DNA of 15,959 nucleotides from contig CALXSW010000214.1 in NCBI GenBank assembly GCA_944391255.1, positions 1 to 15,959 on the forward strand, read 5' to 3'. This DNA comes from an uncultured Clostridia bacterium. Its GTDB lineage: Bacteria > Bacillota > Clostridia > UBA1381. The notes beneath the pieces are model-generated. The model ran no database searches and was not told the DNA's origin. It saw only the letters and a list, made by a program, of their open reading frames with translations. Below are positions 1 through 7,686 of the stretch, piece by piece; position 1 is the first letter of the stretch, and each line of letters begins with the position of its first letter. The position numbers and the translations under genes are program-made.

Positions 1-245
1 TCGAAAAGATGAAGGAGATCGAAGTCGTTATAAAGGCAAAGGCTGGAGATAACGGAAAGCTTTTTGGATCTGTAACATCAAAGGACGTGGCGGAAGAGCT
101 TAAAATGCAGCATCATATAAAGCTCGATAAGAAAAAGTTTGTTCTGCCTGACGGCGGCATAAAAACACTTGGCGTTACAGAGGTAACTGTTAAGCCTTAT
201 ACAGGCGTAAGCGGAACTCTTAAAGTAAACGTTATAAAATTGTAA
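1..245 (+). CDS. rplI: 50S ribosomal protein L9, C-terminal part (5' end outside window)
   Basis: The visible 80 residues are the C-terminal half of ribosomal protein L9, which binds 23S rRNA in the large subunit. The frame is already open at the left edge, so the Met at base 9 is internal and the true start lies outside. L9 is usually about 148 residues; what remains matches its C-terminal domain, with the segments KLFGSVTSKDVAEEL and the closing GVSGTLKVNVIKL. The stop is TAA at 243-245. dnaB follows 90 bases later, the common Firmicutes order rplI-dnaB, which supports both calls. I see no clear terminator or promoter in the AT-rich gap, so the two genes may be cotranscribed. Confidence 0.93.
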   Translation, partial: EKMKEIEVVIKAKAGDNGKLFGSVTSKDVAEELKMQHHIKLDKKKFVLPDGGIKTLGVTEVTVKPYTGVSGTLKVNVIKL

Positions 246-335
246 TAAAGAATATCACGACAGATAATATTGTGATCATATATATTGATATATCGTGTCA
301 TACGGAATCATTAAGGAAAGGAGAGGTCAGCCGAA

Positions 336-1718
336 ATGGATGAAAATGAAAGAGAGATAACGGCAAATGACATAGCGCCGCGGCTGATGGAAGAACGTCA
401 GGTGCCGTACAGCATCGAGGCTGAACAGGCGGTTCTCGGCAGTATCATGAAAGACAGTGAAAGTCTGGGTGACGCGGCAGAGATCCTTTCGGAAGATGAT
501 TTCTATCTTTCTTCAAACAGATATATATTCCGCGCGGTTATGCAGCTTTTTAACGAAAATAAAGCGATAGATTTTGTAACTGTAGCGGAGATGCTGAAGA
601 CAAGCGGAAAGCTTGAGGCGGCAGGCGGAGTAGAAAATCTTAAAATACTTATAAACAGTGTTCCTACGACACAGCACGTTGAATATTATTCAAAAATAAT
701 AAAAGAGAAGTCGATTTTGCGTGAGCTTATAAAGGGAGCAAAATCTATTTCCGATATGGCGTATGATGAGGCGGACACGCTGCCGCGTCTTATAGAGAGA
801 TCAGAACAGATAGTATTTGATATTTCCGCGTCGCGTGAAAGCAATGATCTTGTCCATATAAGCGATATTCTGCAGCTCAGCTATGAGTCTATAGCGAAAA
901 ATTCCGAGAATCAGGGCGGCATAACAGGACTTGACACCGGTTTTGGAGAGCTGAATAAGCGAACAGGTGGATTTCACGGCGGAGAGCTTATAATAATAGC
1001 CGGACGACCGGGTATGGGTAAATCCACATTCGCTGTAAATATAGCTGAATATGTGAGCATACATCTTGGAAAAACAGTCGCAATATTTAACCTTGAAATG
1101 CCGCGTGAGCAGATAGTTAACAGAATAATATGTTCACAGGCACTTGTGAGCAATGGAAAGATCAGAACTGGTACTTTGCAGCCGGACGACTGGGAAAAAA
1201 TAGTAGATGTCGCCGACACTATTGCGAGAGCGCCTATGTATATCGATGATTCCGCGTCTATAACTGTTTCGCAGATAAGAGCGAAATGCAGAAGACTTAA
1301 ACAGATAAATAACCTTGAAATGGTAGTTATCGACTACCTTCAGCTTATGCAGGGCAGCGGAAGAAGCGAGAACAGACAGCAGGAAATATCTGAAATATCA
1401 AGATCGCTCAAGGTGTTGGCTAAGGAGCTTGACATACCTGTAGTGGCGCTTTCTCAGCTTAAGAGAGAAAGCGAGAGCCAGAAAGGAAAAAGACCTATAC
1501 TTTCAGATCTTCGAGAATCGGGCGCTATTGAGCAGGACGCGGATATGGTAATGTTTTTGTTCAGAAATTATTATTACAGCAAAGATCCGGAGGAAAAGGA
1601 TCTCGGTGAATGTATAATAGCAAAAAACAGAAGCGGTGAAACGGACTCGTTTATGCTTGGATTTAAAGGTGAATACACTAAGTTTCAGAATCTGGAGTAC
1701 AGAGCAGAGGAAAATTAG
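336..1718 (+). CDS. dnaB: Replicative DNA helicase DnaB (DnaC in Bacillus)
   Basis: Hexameric 5'-3' helicase that unwinds DNA at the replication fork and recruits primase. The 460 residues have the family's usual length and no intein. Residues about 20-120 are the N-terminal helical domain (PYSIEAEQAVLGSIM near the start). The RecA-like motor domain follows, with Walker A G223RPGMGKS230, Walker B ending in the Asp of MVVIDYLQL (D333), and the late motif SDLRESGAIEQDAD. The start ATG has a good ribosome binding site, AAGGAAAGGAG, upstream. The gene follows rplI, as in many Firmicutes, and ends at a hairpin terminator (1724-1761). The identification is secure from motifs and context. Confidence 0.97.
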   Translation: MDENEREITANDIAPRLMEERQVPYSIEAEQAVLGSIMKDSESLGDAAEILSEDDFYLSSNRYIFRAVMQLFNENKAIDFVTVAEMLKTSGKLEAAGGVENLKILINSVPTTQHVEYYSKIIKEKSILRELIKGAKSISDMAYDEADTLPRLIERSEQIVFDISASRESNDLVHISDILQLSYESIAKNSENQGGITGLDTGFGELNKRTGGFHGGELIIIAGRPGMGKSTFAVNIAEYVSIHLGKTVAIFNLEMPREQIVNRIICSQALVSNGKIRTGTLQPDDWEKIVDVADTIARAPMYIDDSASITVSQIRAKCRRLKQINNLEMVVIDYLQLMQGSGRSENRQQEISEISRSLKVLAKELDIPVVALSQLKRESESQKGKRPILSDLRESGAIEQDADMVMFLFRNYYYSKDPEEKDLGECIIAKNRSGETDSFMLGFKGEYTKFQNLEYRAEEN

Positions 1719-1723
1719 CAGTG

Positions 1724-1761
1724 AAAGGTTATTGCGCGGTTTGTTGGCAATAACCTTTTTT
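1724..1761 (+). terminator. Intrinsic terminator after dnaB, abutting the tilS ribosome binding site
   Basis: A perfect 12-bp stem pairs 1724-1735 (AAAGGTTATTGC) with 1747-1758 (GCAATAACCTTT), with an 11-base loop. A run of six T (1756-1761) overlaps the end of the stem. It begins 5 bases after the dnaB stop. The tilS Shine-Dalgarno sequence starts only about 3 bases after the T run, leaving no room for a tilS promoter between them. Confidence 0.85.
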
Positions 1762-1778
1762 ATAGGAAGGAAAAAAGA

Positions 1779-3107
1779 ATGATTCGTGAAATAGAAAACT
1801 GTATGAAAAGCCATGGCTGGAATGATTCAGCATCTATCCTTATAGGGTTGAGCGGAGGCGCGGATTCAGTCGCGCTGACTCACTCTCTGAACGCGCTTTC
1901 AAAGAAATATGGATTTAGGCTGTACGCGGCGCATGTGCATCATGGACTCCGAGGTGAAACAGCTGACAGAGATGAAAATTTTTCGAAGTGTTTCGCGGAA
2001 AGTCTTGGTATAAGGTTTTTTTCTCTTAGATCAGATGTCAGGAAAATCGCGGCTGAAAGCGGAATTAGTGAGGAGCTGGCAGGACGGCAGGTCAGATATG
2101 ATTTTTTTGAACGATTATGCAATGAGTATTCAATAGAGAGGATCGCTACAGCTCATCATAAAAACGACAACGCGGAAACTATACTTATGAATTTTATGAG
2201 AGGGAGCGGCATATCAGGCTTGTGCGGTATCCCATATGAGCGCGGGCGTATAATAAGGCCGCTGCTCGACGTGCGACGCGATCAGATCGAAAAATACTGC
2301 GATGAAAACGGACTTGAATATGTGACTGATGAAACAAATATGGAGAACATATACACAAGAAATAAAATACGTCATATCCTGATACCGGAGATAGAAAAGC
2401 TTTTTAATCCGTCATTTATAGACACGGTTACAAAAAATGCGGTGATACTGAACAGTGATGAGGATTATCTTCTTAAAGAATGCGAAAATGCGTATAAAAG
2501 CTGTGTTGACGGGAAAAAGGCAGATACTGTAAAGCTGGGAGGACTTCATAACGCTATATTGACTCGAGTCATAAGAAAAATGGTAGATGAGACGTGCGGT
2601 AAGGCTGACGTGCCGTCATCTGTAATAAACAGCATAGCTGAAATGGTCAGAAAAAATATTACAGGCGGAAGAATTGACGTTGCGCGCGGCATATATGCGC
2701 GCATAGAGTATAACAGGCTTATTTTTGACGAGTATACGGAGGAATGCGCAGATTTTGAATATGAGCTTGAGATAGGCGCTGAAAAATATATTCCGGAGCT
2801 GGGCTATACTGTGTCTGTAGAAAAAGCAGATGTCCGCGAAAAGGACGGCTGCGAGTATTTCACGGTGCCTGACGGCGCTTTGATCAAAATGAGGAACAGG
2901 CGCGGCGGTGATAAATTTGTGCCGCTTGGAATGAAAGGCACAAAGAAATTAAAGGATTTTATGATAGATGAGAAGATACCACGCAACGACAGATCAAGAG
3001 TGGGAATACTAACAATAGATGAAAATATTGCTTGGATCGTAGGGTACAGGCGCGATGACAGATATAAATTTAAAAAAAATGGCATAAAAATAAAAATCAT
3101 CTATTGA
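1779..3107 (+). CDS. tilS: tRNA(Ile)-lysidine synthetase
   Basis: ATP-dependent enzyme that converts the wobble cytidine of tRNA-Ile(CAU) to lysidine, so that the tRNA reads AUA instead of AUG; cytosolic and essential in most bacteria. The N-terminal PP-loop domain carries the ATP-binding motif S25GGADS30, followed by AAHVHHGLRG and TAHHKNDNAETILMNFMRGSG, all typical of TilS. The C-terminal TilS_C domain is visible near the end (NRRGGDKFVPLG and KLKDFMIDEKIPRNDR). At 442 residues it is of normal size. The ATG is preceded by AGGAAGG (1764-1770). A terminator lies immediately upstream, so expression probably depends on read-through or a promoter inside dnaB. In many Firmicutes tilS is followed by hpt and ftsH; here hpt is missing. 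Confidence 0.95.
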   Translation: MIREIENCMKSHGWNDSASILIGLSGGADSVALTHSLNALSKKYGFRLYAAHVHHGLRGETADRDENFSKCFAESLGIRFFSLRSDVRKIAAESGISEELAGRQVRYDFFERLCNEYSIERIATAHHKNDNAETILMNFMRGSGISGLCGIPYERGRIIRPLLDVRRDQIEKYCDENGLEYVTDETNMENIYTRNKIRHILIPEIEKLFNPSFIDTVTKNAVILNSDEDYLLKECENAYKSCVDGKKADTVKLGGLHNAILTRVIRKMVDETCGKADVPSSVINSIAEMVRKNITGGRIDVARGIYARIEYNRLIFDEYTEECADFEYELEIGAEKYIPELGYTVSVEKADVREKDGCEYFTVPDGALIKMRNRRGGDKFVPLGMKGTKKLKDFMIDEKIPRNDRSRVGILTIDENIAWIVGYRRDDRYKFKKNGIKIKIIY

Positions 3108-3132
3108 ATTTAGACCGTATTTGTGATACAAT
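3104..3132 (+). promoter_or_regulatory. Predicted sigma-A promoter for ftsH, overlapping the tilS stop
   Basis: TTGAAT (3104-3109), a 17-base spacer and TACAAT (3127-3132), with TGa directly before the -10 box (extended -10). The -35 box shares bases with the tilS TGA stop. Transcription would begin near 3139, about 87 bases before the chosen ftsH start. A second TATAAT occurs at 3178-3183 but has no -35 box at a usable distance. Confidence 0.6.
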
Positions 3133-3225
3133 GTGTGTTAGTATTGTTGATTTTCAGCTGTCAGATGTTTGATATACTATAATATGGCAGCTTATGGAAA
3201 TTGGGTGAGTAAAGGGGGCAGATCA

Positions 3226-5034
3226 GTGCGAAAAATATTGAGAGAGTTTGGAGTATGGATAATCATGCTCGGAATAATATATTGCGCATATAGTTTTTTA
3301 GGCTCGAGAGGCGAGTCTCAGCCTGAAATTTTATATTCGGATCTCGTTTCATCGATAAAGAATGAGCAGGTCGTTGATATGTCTATATCGGACACGACCG
3401 TTATCGCGGATATAGCAGAAAACGGCGAGATAACGAAATGCAAGGCCACGATCCCGTCTGTTGATGTGCTTTATATGGATGCCGGAACAGATATAGAGGA
3501 TCAGATGGCAAGGGGTGTTCTTGAGGTAGAGGCAAAGCAGCAGAGCTTTTCGCTGTCCGGTATTATAGAGATCGTGTTTATAGTGATATTGATAGTAATA
3601 TTGCTGTTGAGTTTTGTGAAGCGCGGCGGAAACACGGGATTTACGAAGAGCAGAGCAAGACTTCTCAGCGACAAGCCGGATAAGACATTTGACGATGTGG
3701 CAGGTGCTGTAGAGGAAAAAGCCGAGCTTGAAGAGGTGGTTGATTTCCTGAAGGATCCGGCTAAATATACTAAGCTTGGAGCTAAAATACCGCGAGGCAT
3801 ACTTTTGGTGGGTTCTCCGGGTAACGGTAAGACTCTCCTTGCAAAGGCTGTCGCCGGCGAGGCGGGAGTACCGTTTTTCTCGATAAGCGGTTCTGATTTC
3901 GTGGAGCTGTATGTCGGAGTCGGAGCGTCGAGAGTCAGAGATATGTTTGAGCAGGCAAAGAGATCGAAGCCGTGTATTGTATTTATAGATGAGATAGACG
4001 CGGTCGGAAGAAAGAGAGGCGCCGGAATGGGCGGAGGCCATGATGAGCGCGAGCAGACGCTCAACCAGCTGCTTGTGGAAATGGACGGCTTTTCTGAAAA
4101 TGACGGCGTGATAATAATCGCCGCAACGAACAGACCTGATATCCTTGACAGGGCGCTGTTAAGACCGGGAAGATTTGACAGACAGATAGTTGTCGATTAT
4201 CCTGATGTCAAGGGCAGAGAGGAAATACTGAAGGTGCATTGCAGAAAGAAACCTTTGGCAAAGGATATTGACCTTAAAAAGATCGCAAAGGAAACGACCG
4301 GTTATTCCGGCGCGGATCTTGCGAATCTGATGAATGAGGCGGCGATAATGGCTGCAAAAAACAAGCATGAATCTATAACGCACGACGATATAGATAAGGC
4401 AAACCTCAAGGTGATGATGGGTGCTGAAAAGCGTTCAAAGGCATTTTCTGAAAAAGAGAAAAAGCTCACGGCATATCATGAGGCGGGCCACGCTATAGCG
4501 GCAAGAGTTGCCGATCCAAGCTCAGTCGTATCCACTGTTTCAATAGTTCCCCGCGGCAGAGCAGGAGGCTTTACAATGTATCTGCCTGAGGAGGACAACA
4601 GGACGTATATGTCGAGAAATGATATGCTTAGCTCTATCATAATAGGACTTGGCGGCCGCGCAGCAGAGGAGCTTATGCTTGACGATATAAGCACAGGCGC
4701 GTCAAGCGATCTTGAAAGAGCTACGGCGGTGGCGAGAGATATGGTGGCTAAATACGGAATGAGCGAGAAGATCGGTCCTGTTTCGTACGATGACGGCGGA
4801 GAGGTATTCCTCGGAAGCGATTATGGACATGTAAAGAGCTATTCTGAAAATACGGCGGCTGAGATCGATAAGGAAGTCAGAGAAATTCTGACTTGTCAGT
4901 ATGATAAGACAAAGCAGATCTTGACGAAATACAGAGAACAGCTTATACGTGTCGCTGAGCTGCTGCTTGAGAAAGAAACTATATCGGGCGATGAATTTGA
5001 GGACTGCTTTTTAGGTAAAACACTGACTGAATAA
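3226..5034 (+). CDS. ftsH: ATP-dependent zinc metalloprotease FtsH
   Basis: Membrane-anchored AAA+ protease that extracts and degrades misfolded membrane proteins and short-lived regulators. From the GTG start at 3226 it has 602 residues, normal for FtsH. Order: transmembrane segment about 7-24, extracytoplasmic domain, transmembrane segment about 111-131, and AAA+ domain with Walker A G196SPGNGKT203, pore loop FVELYVGVG and the second region of homology ending RPGRFDR. The zinc protease motif H418EAGH422 follows, with the downstream SSDLERAT segment supplying the third zinc ligand. I chose GTG 3226 because AAAGGGGG (3211-3218) sits 7 bases before it and the protein then starts MRKILREFG. In-frame TTG 3169 and ATG 3184 lack such a site. 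Oddities are Ser and Asn in Walker A, where GPPGTGKT is usual, and Tyr rather than Phe in the pore loop. Confidence 0.95.
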   Translation: MRKILREFGVWIIMLGIIYCAYSFLGSRGESQPEILYSDLVSSIKNEQVVDMSISDTTVIADIAENGEITKCKATIPSVDVLYMDAGTDIEDQMARGVLEVEAKQQSFSLSGIIEIVFIVILIVILLLSFVKRGGNTGFTKSRARLLSDKPDKTFDDVAGAVEEKAELEEVVDFLKDPAKYTKLGAKIPRGILLVGSPGNGKTLLAKAVAGEAGVPFFSISGSDFVELYVGVGASRVRDMFEQAKRSKPCIVFIDEIDAVGRKRGAGMGGGHDEREQTLNQLLVEMDGFSENDGVIIIAATNRPDILDRALLRPGRFDRQIVVDYPDVKGREEILKVHCRKKPLAKDIDLKKIAKETTGYSGADLANLMNEAAIMAAKNKHESITHDDIDKANLKVMMGAEKRSKAFSEKEKKLTAYHEAGHAIAARVADPSSVVSTVSIVPRGRAGGFTMYLPEEDNRTYMSRNDMLSSIIIGLGGRAAEELMLDDISTGASSDLERATAVARDMVAKYGMSEKIGPVSYDDGGEVFLGSDYGHVKSYSENTAAEIDKEVREILTCQYDKTKQILTKYREQLIRVAELLLEKETISGDEFEDCFLGKTLTE

Positions 5035-5069
5035 AATTTGTATATCAATAACAAGATATAGTTGAAGAA

Positions 5070-5085
5070 AAAGACATATGTCTTT
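5070..5085. promoter_or_regulatory. 16-bp perfect palindrome upstream of the DUF1858 gene
   Basis: The sequence AAAGACATATGTCTTT is a perfect palindrome with no spacer. It ends about 5 bases before the Shine-Dalgarno stretch of the next gene. Its size and position would suit a dimeric repressor or regulator. No known operator is recognised, and I could not find a convincing promoter around it. Confidence 0.35.
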
Positions 5086-5102
5086 AGGAAGGAGGAGAAA
5101 AA

Positions 5103-5312
5103 ATGGCGCAGGTAACAAAGGATACTTTGATAGGTGAGGCTTTGATGATGAATATGCGTATTGCTGAGATCCTCATGGAATCGGGAATGCATTGCGTAGG
5201 CTGTCCCGCATCACAGGGGGAAAGCATAGAAGAGGCATGCATGGTTCATGGAATGAATGCCGATGAGCTTATCACTAAGATAAACGAATTTCTTGCTAAG
5301 GAAGAGGCGTAA
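5103..5312 (+). CDS. DUF1858-type disulfide (hybrid-cluster-associated) small protein
   Basis: A 69-residue cytosolic protein resembling the DUF1858 / hybrid cluster protein-associated redox disulfide family. Typical features are the opening VTKDTLIGEAL, a helix with repeated Met, the pair C31VGC34 followed by PAS, then SIEEACMVHGM and a final DELITKINEFL helix. Such proteins are thought to use the CxxC pair for redox chemistry or metal binding; the true substrate is not known. The ribosome binding site, AAGGAGGAG, is very strong. It lies 68 bases after ftsH and may be read from it or from its own unseen promoter; a 16-bp palindrome lies in the gap. The family call is fairly secure; the function is not. 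Confidence 0.8.
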   Translation: MAQVTKDTLIGEALMMNMRIAEILMESGMHCVGCPASQGESIEEACMVHGMNADELITKINEFLAKEEA

Positions 5313-5379
5313 AAGCTGATAGTATTATAATATCAGAAAATATACGTTGATTTTCAGATGAGCATAATTTAATAAAACA

Positions 5380-5421
5380 AACAGCTCCTTTTCAGATGGT
5401 CTGAACGGGAGCTGTTGTTTT
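5380..5421. terminator. Bidirectional terminator between the DUF1858 gene and ddh
   Basis: Outer 9-bp stem 5380-5388 (AACAGCTCC) with 5408-5416 (GGAGCTGTT), plus an inner 6-bp stem 5391-5396 (TTCAGA) with 5400-5405 (TCTGAA). GTTTTT follows on the + strand, and on the - strand the structure is followed by TTGTTTTATT. It serves the two convergent genes. Confidence 0.85.
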
Positions 5422-5434
5422 TATGTATTTGTTA

Positions 5435-6421
5435 TCACAGAAGATTCTTGCGGAGTTCCTCGCCGCTCTGTTTGCAGAGATAAGCAGGAGCTATATCAAA
5501 TACTGTCTTGCAGCCGCATGCGCCTTCAGCGCTGAGCTTATATGCCGCGCGCGCGTAAGCGATAAGAACTGATGAAGTGAATTCAGGATTTGAATCAAGC
5601 TTCAGGCTGTATTCGATTATATGGCTGTTTTCGCCGTTAACGCCTGTCTTGCCGCAGCGAATAACAAATCCGCCGTGCGGGATACCGTTGTGATTAGCCT
5701 TGAGCTCCTCTTCTGAAATGAAGTTTACTGTTGTGTCATAATCTGAGAAGTAGTTAGGCATTGTCTTTATCTCGTTTTCAATTCTTGCCTTGTCAGCGCC
5801 TTCTTCAACTACAACATAGCATTCGCGTGTGTGCTTTTCGCGTGTTGTAAGCTCAGGATTTGAACCGCTGCGAACTGCCTCAAGAGCGCTTTCTACAGGA
5901 ACTGTGTACTGACGCGCGTCAACAACGCCTTCTATTCTGCGGATAGCGTCTGAATGTCCCTGGCTTACGCCCTTGCCCCAGAAAGTGTAGTCCTTTCCGT
6001 CAGTGAGGATAGCGTTTGCGTAAAGGCGGTTGAGTGAGAACATTCCCGGATCCCAGCCTACTGAGATTATGCCGACCTTTCCGCTTTCCTTTGCTGCCGC
6101 GTCAACAGCTGCAAAATGCTCAGGGATCTTTGCGTGAGTGTCAAAGCTGTCGATAACATTGAAGTATTTAACATATTCCGGTGTCTGCTCAGGAAGATCT
6201 GTAGCGCTTCCGCCGCAGAGGATCATAACATCTATCTTATCAGCCATTGAAACTGCCTCGCTGACATTGTAAACACCAACGCCGTCTGTAAGTATTTTTA
6301 CTGTTGATGGATCGCGGCGCGTAAAAACAGCGGCAAGCTCCATATCGTCATTCTGCTTTATGGCGCATTCGATGCCTCTGCCGAGATTGCCGTAACCCAT
6401 GATACCTATTCTTATTTTCAT
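5435..6421 (-). CDS. ddh: meso-diaminopimelate D-dehydrogenase
   Basis: NADPH-dependent enzyme (EC 1.4.1.16) that aminates L-tetrahydrodipicolinate directly to meso-diaminopimelate, giving a one-step route to the peptidoglycan cross-linking residue and to lysine. The 328 residues resemble the Corynebacterium glutamicum enzyme along their length. Features include the Rossmann motif G6IMGYGNLG14, LCGGSATDLPEQ, SVGWDPGMFSLNR, FWGKGVSQGHSDAIRR, RIENEIKTMPNYF and GIPHGGFVI. The ATG at 6421 has a GGAG ribosome binding site about 10 bases upstream. It appears to be a single-gene transcript with its own promoter (6469-6497) and terminator (5380-5421). It is divergent from the ABC importer genes. Confidence 0.95.
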   Translation of the reverse strand: MKIRIGIMGYGNLGRGIECAIKQNDDMELAAVFTRRDPSTVKILTDGVGVYNVSEAVSMADKIDVMILCGGSATDLPEQTPEYVKYFNVIDSFDTHAKIPEHFAAVDAAAKESGKVGIISVGWDPGMFSLNRLYANAILTDGKDYTFWGKGVSQGHSDAIRRIEGVVDARQYTVPVESALEAVRSGSNPELTTREKHTRECYVVVEEGADKARIENEIKTMPNYFSDYDTTVNFISEEELKANHNGIPHGGFVIRCGKTGVNGENSHIIEYSLKLDSNPEFTSSVLIAYARAAYKLSAEGACGCKTVFDIAPAYLCKQSGEELRKNLL

Positions 6422-6468
6422 TATATATCAACTCCATTAAAAGATTACAAGTTAGTCTTGCGTAATAT

Positions 6469-6497
6469 ATTGTAGCAGATTTTGAGTAAAAATACAA
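6469..6497 (-). promoter_or_regulatory. Predicted sigma-A promoter for ddh
   Basis: Read on the - strand: TTGTAT (6497-6492), a 17-base spacer and TACAAT (6474-6469), with TGc before the -10 box. Transcription would begin about 40 bases before the ddh ATG, so there is no room for a riboswitch-sized leader. Confidence 0.65.
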
Positions 6498-6623
6498 TAC
6501 CTTTGAGAAATATTTAGAAAAAAGTAGCAAAATGGATCATGCTTTAGCAATGATACTATATGTATACTTATTGATGCAGCGCGGTATATCTTGATGATAT
6601 CGTGATTTTTTTATGTAATTTGC

Positions 6624-6653
6624 TTGACAGAACTATGTGTTTTGTGGTAGAAT
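6624..6653 (+). promoter_or_regulatory. Predicted sigma-A promoter for the ABC importer operon
   Basis: A perfect TTGACA (6624-6629), an 18-base spacer and TAGAAT (6648-6653), with TGg before the -10 box. Transcription would begin near 6660, about 45 bases before the binding-protein start. The same 283-base gap carries the divergent ddh promoter. Confidence 0.75.
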
Positions 6654-6704
6654 GATATTGCATGTTTATGCAGATAAATTCAAAGAAATGGGGCGAACTT
6701 TATA

Positions 6705-7508
6705 ATGAAAAAGTTTTTGGCTGTTGCGGCTGCCGCTGCAATGGCATTGTCACTTGCAGGCTGTGGAGAAACAGCTACAACAAATACAACAGAATCAGAT
6801 CTTCAGTACATAAAGGATAATGGCACAATGAAGATCGGCTACACTGTTATGGCACCTTTGAATTACACAGATGAAAACGGTGATTTTGTTGGTTTTGAAA
6901 CTGAGTTTTCAACAGCTGTATGCGAAAAGCTTGGTGTTACTCCGGAATATGTTGAAATAAACTGGGATTCAAAGGAAGTTGAATTGAATTCAAAGAATAT
7001 CGACTGTATCTGGAACGGACTGACTATCACAGATGAGAGAAAGGAAACAATGTCAGTTTCAAAGCCATATCTTGAAAACAGACAGGCTCTTGTTGTTAAG
7101 TCAGAGAATGCTGAAAAGTTTGAGGCAAGTCTTGACGGCGCAAACGTAGTTGCTGAGGCAGGCTCGGCAGGCGCTGAATTGATGGCTTCTGATGAAAGCT
7201 TTGCAAGCGCTGTTACAACTGAAGTAGCGTCACAGGCAACAGCTCTTATGGACGTTGCAGCCGGAACATCGGACGTAGCTGTTATAGACTACGTTATGGC
7301 GGCAGGTTCAGTTGGTGAAGGAACTGATTTTGCAGATCTCGTAATAATTGATAAGGGCTATGAATCAGAGCAGTATGGTATCGCGTTTAGAAAGGATTCA
7401 GATATAACAGCGGCAGTAGACGAGGCTATATCAGAATTGGTTGCTGACGGAACGATGCAGAAGATAGCTGATAAGTACAAGCTTACAGATCTTCTTATAG
7501 CCGAATAA
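6705..7508 (+). CDS. Amino-acid ABC transporter substrate-binding lipoprotein
   Basis: Family 3 solute-binding protein that captures a polar amino acid (or similar solute) outside the membrane and hands it to the permease encoded next door. The 267 residues begin with a lipoprotein signal peptide (MKKFLAV, an Ala-rich core, lipobox L17AGC20), so the mature protein is lipid-anchored through Cys20. Family segments include IKDNGTMKIGYTVMAPLNY, GFETEFSTAVCEKLG, CIWNGLTITDERKE and the closing AISELVADGTMQKIADKY. The ribosome binding site (GGGG) is modest. A strong promoter precedes it and a hairpin follows, consistent with the binding protein being made in excess over the permease and ATPase. The substrate cannot be read from sequence; glutamine, cystine and basic amino acids are all possible. 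Confidence 0.9.
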   Translation: MKKFLAVAAAAAMALSLAGCGETATTNTTESDLQYIKDNGTMKIGYTVMAPLNYTDENGDFVGFETEFSTAVCEKLGVTPEYVEINWDSKEVELNSKNIDCIWNGLTITDERKETMSVSKPYLENRQALVVKSENAEKFEASLDGANVVAEAGSAGAELMASDESFASAVTTEVASQATALMDVAAGTSDVAVIDYVMAAGSVGEGTDFADLVIIDKGYESEQYGIAFRKDSDITAAVDEAISELVADGTMQKIADKYKLTDLLIAE

Positions 7509-7523
7509 TCAGGAAATCGTATA

Positions 7524-7568
7524 AGGGGCTGCAGCAAACTCGGTGGGGTTTGCAACAGCCTCTGATTT
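7524..7568 (+). terminator. Hairpin between binding protein and permease (partial terminator)
   Basis: GGGGCTG-type stem 7524-7531 pairs with 7556-7563 (CAGCCTCT, one G-T pair), and inside it GCAAAC pairs with GTTTGC. Only a weak T run (GATTTTG) follows. This would allow partial termination or protect the 3' end of the upstream mRNA, letting the permease and ATPase be read at a lower level. Confidence 0.6.
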
Positions 7569-7686
7569 TGTTCACCTCATTTTATACGGATATATAGGAT
7601 AAATTATGAACTATCTGTCGCGCGCCTGTGTTGCGCCGGATATTTTTTGGATATATGTCAAAATACAGATCAGGAGTGATTAAACT

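Noticed and set aside
246..335. Inverted ATATCAC/GTGAT elements between rplI and dnaB, as a terminator or operator.
   Set aside because: Short AT-rich pairing with no T run; chance is likely in such sequence.
3178..3183. Perfect TATAAT before ftsH.
   Set aside because: No -35 box at 16-18 bases and no TGn; the promoter at 3104-3132 is better.
3169..3225. Longer FtsH with TTG 3169 or ATG 3184 as start.
   Set aside because: Neither has a ribosome binding site and the added residues do not look like an FtsH N-terminus; GTG 3226 has both.
3349..4064. Two long open frames on the - strand opposite ftsH.
   Set aside because: They are mirror frames of a highly conserved protease; their sequences are of unlikely composition and lack start signals.
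6581..6612. Small hairpin (ATATC/GATAT) followed by seven T in the ddh/ABC importer gap, possibly an orphan terminator or small RNA end.
   Set aside because: The stem is only 5 AT-rich pairs, and no promoter or gene upstream on the + strand could use it.
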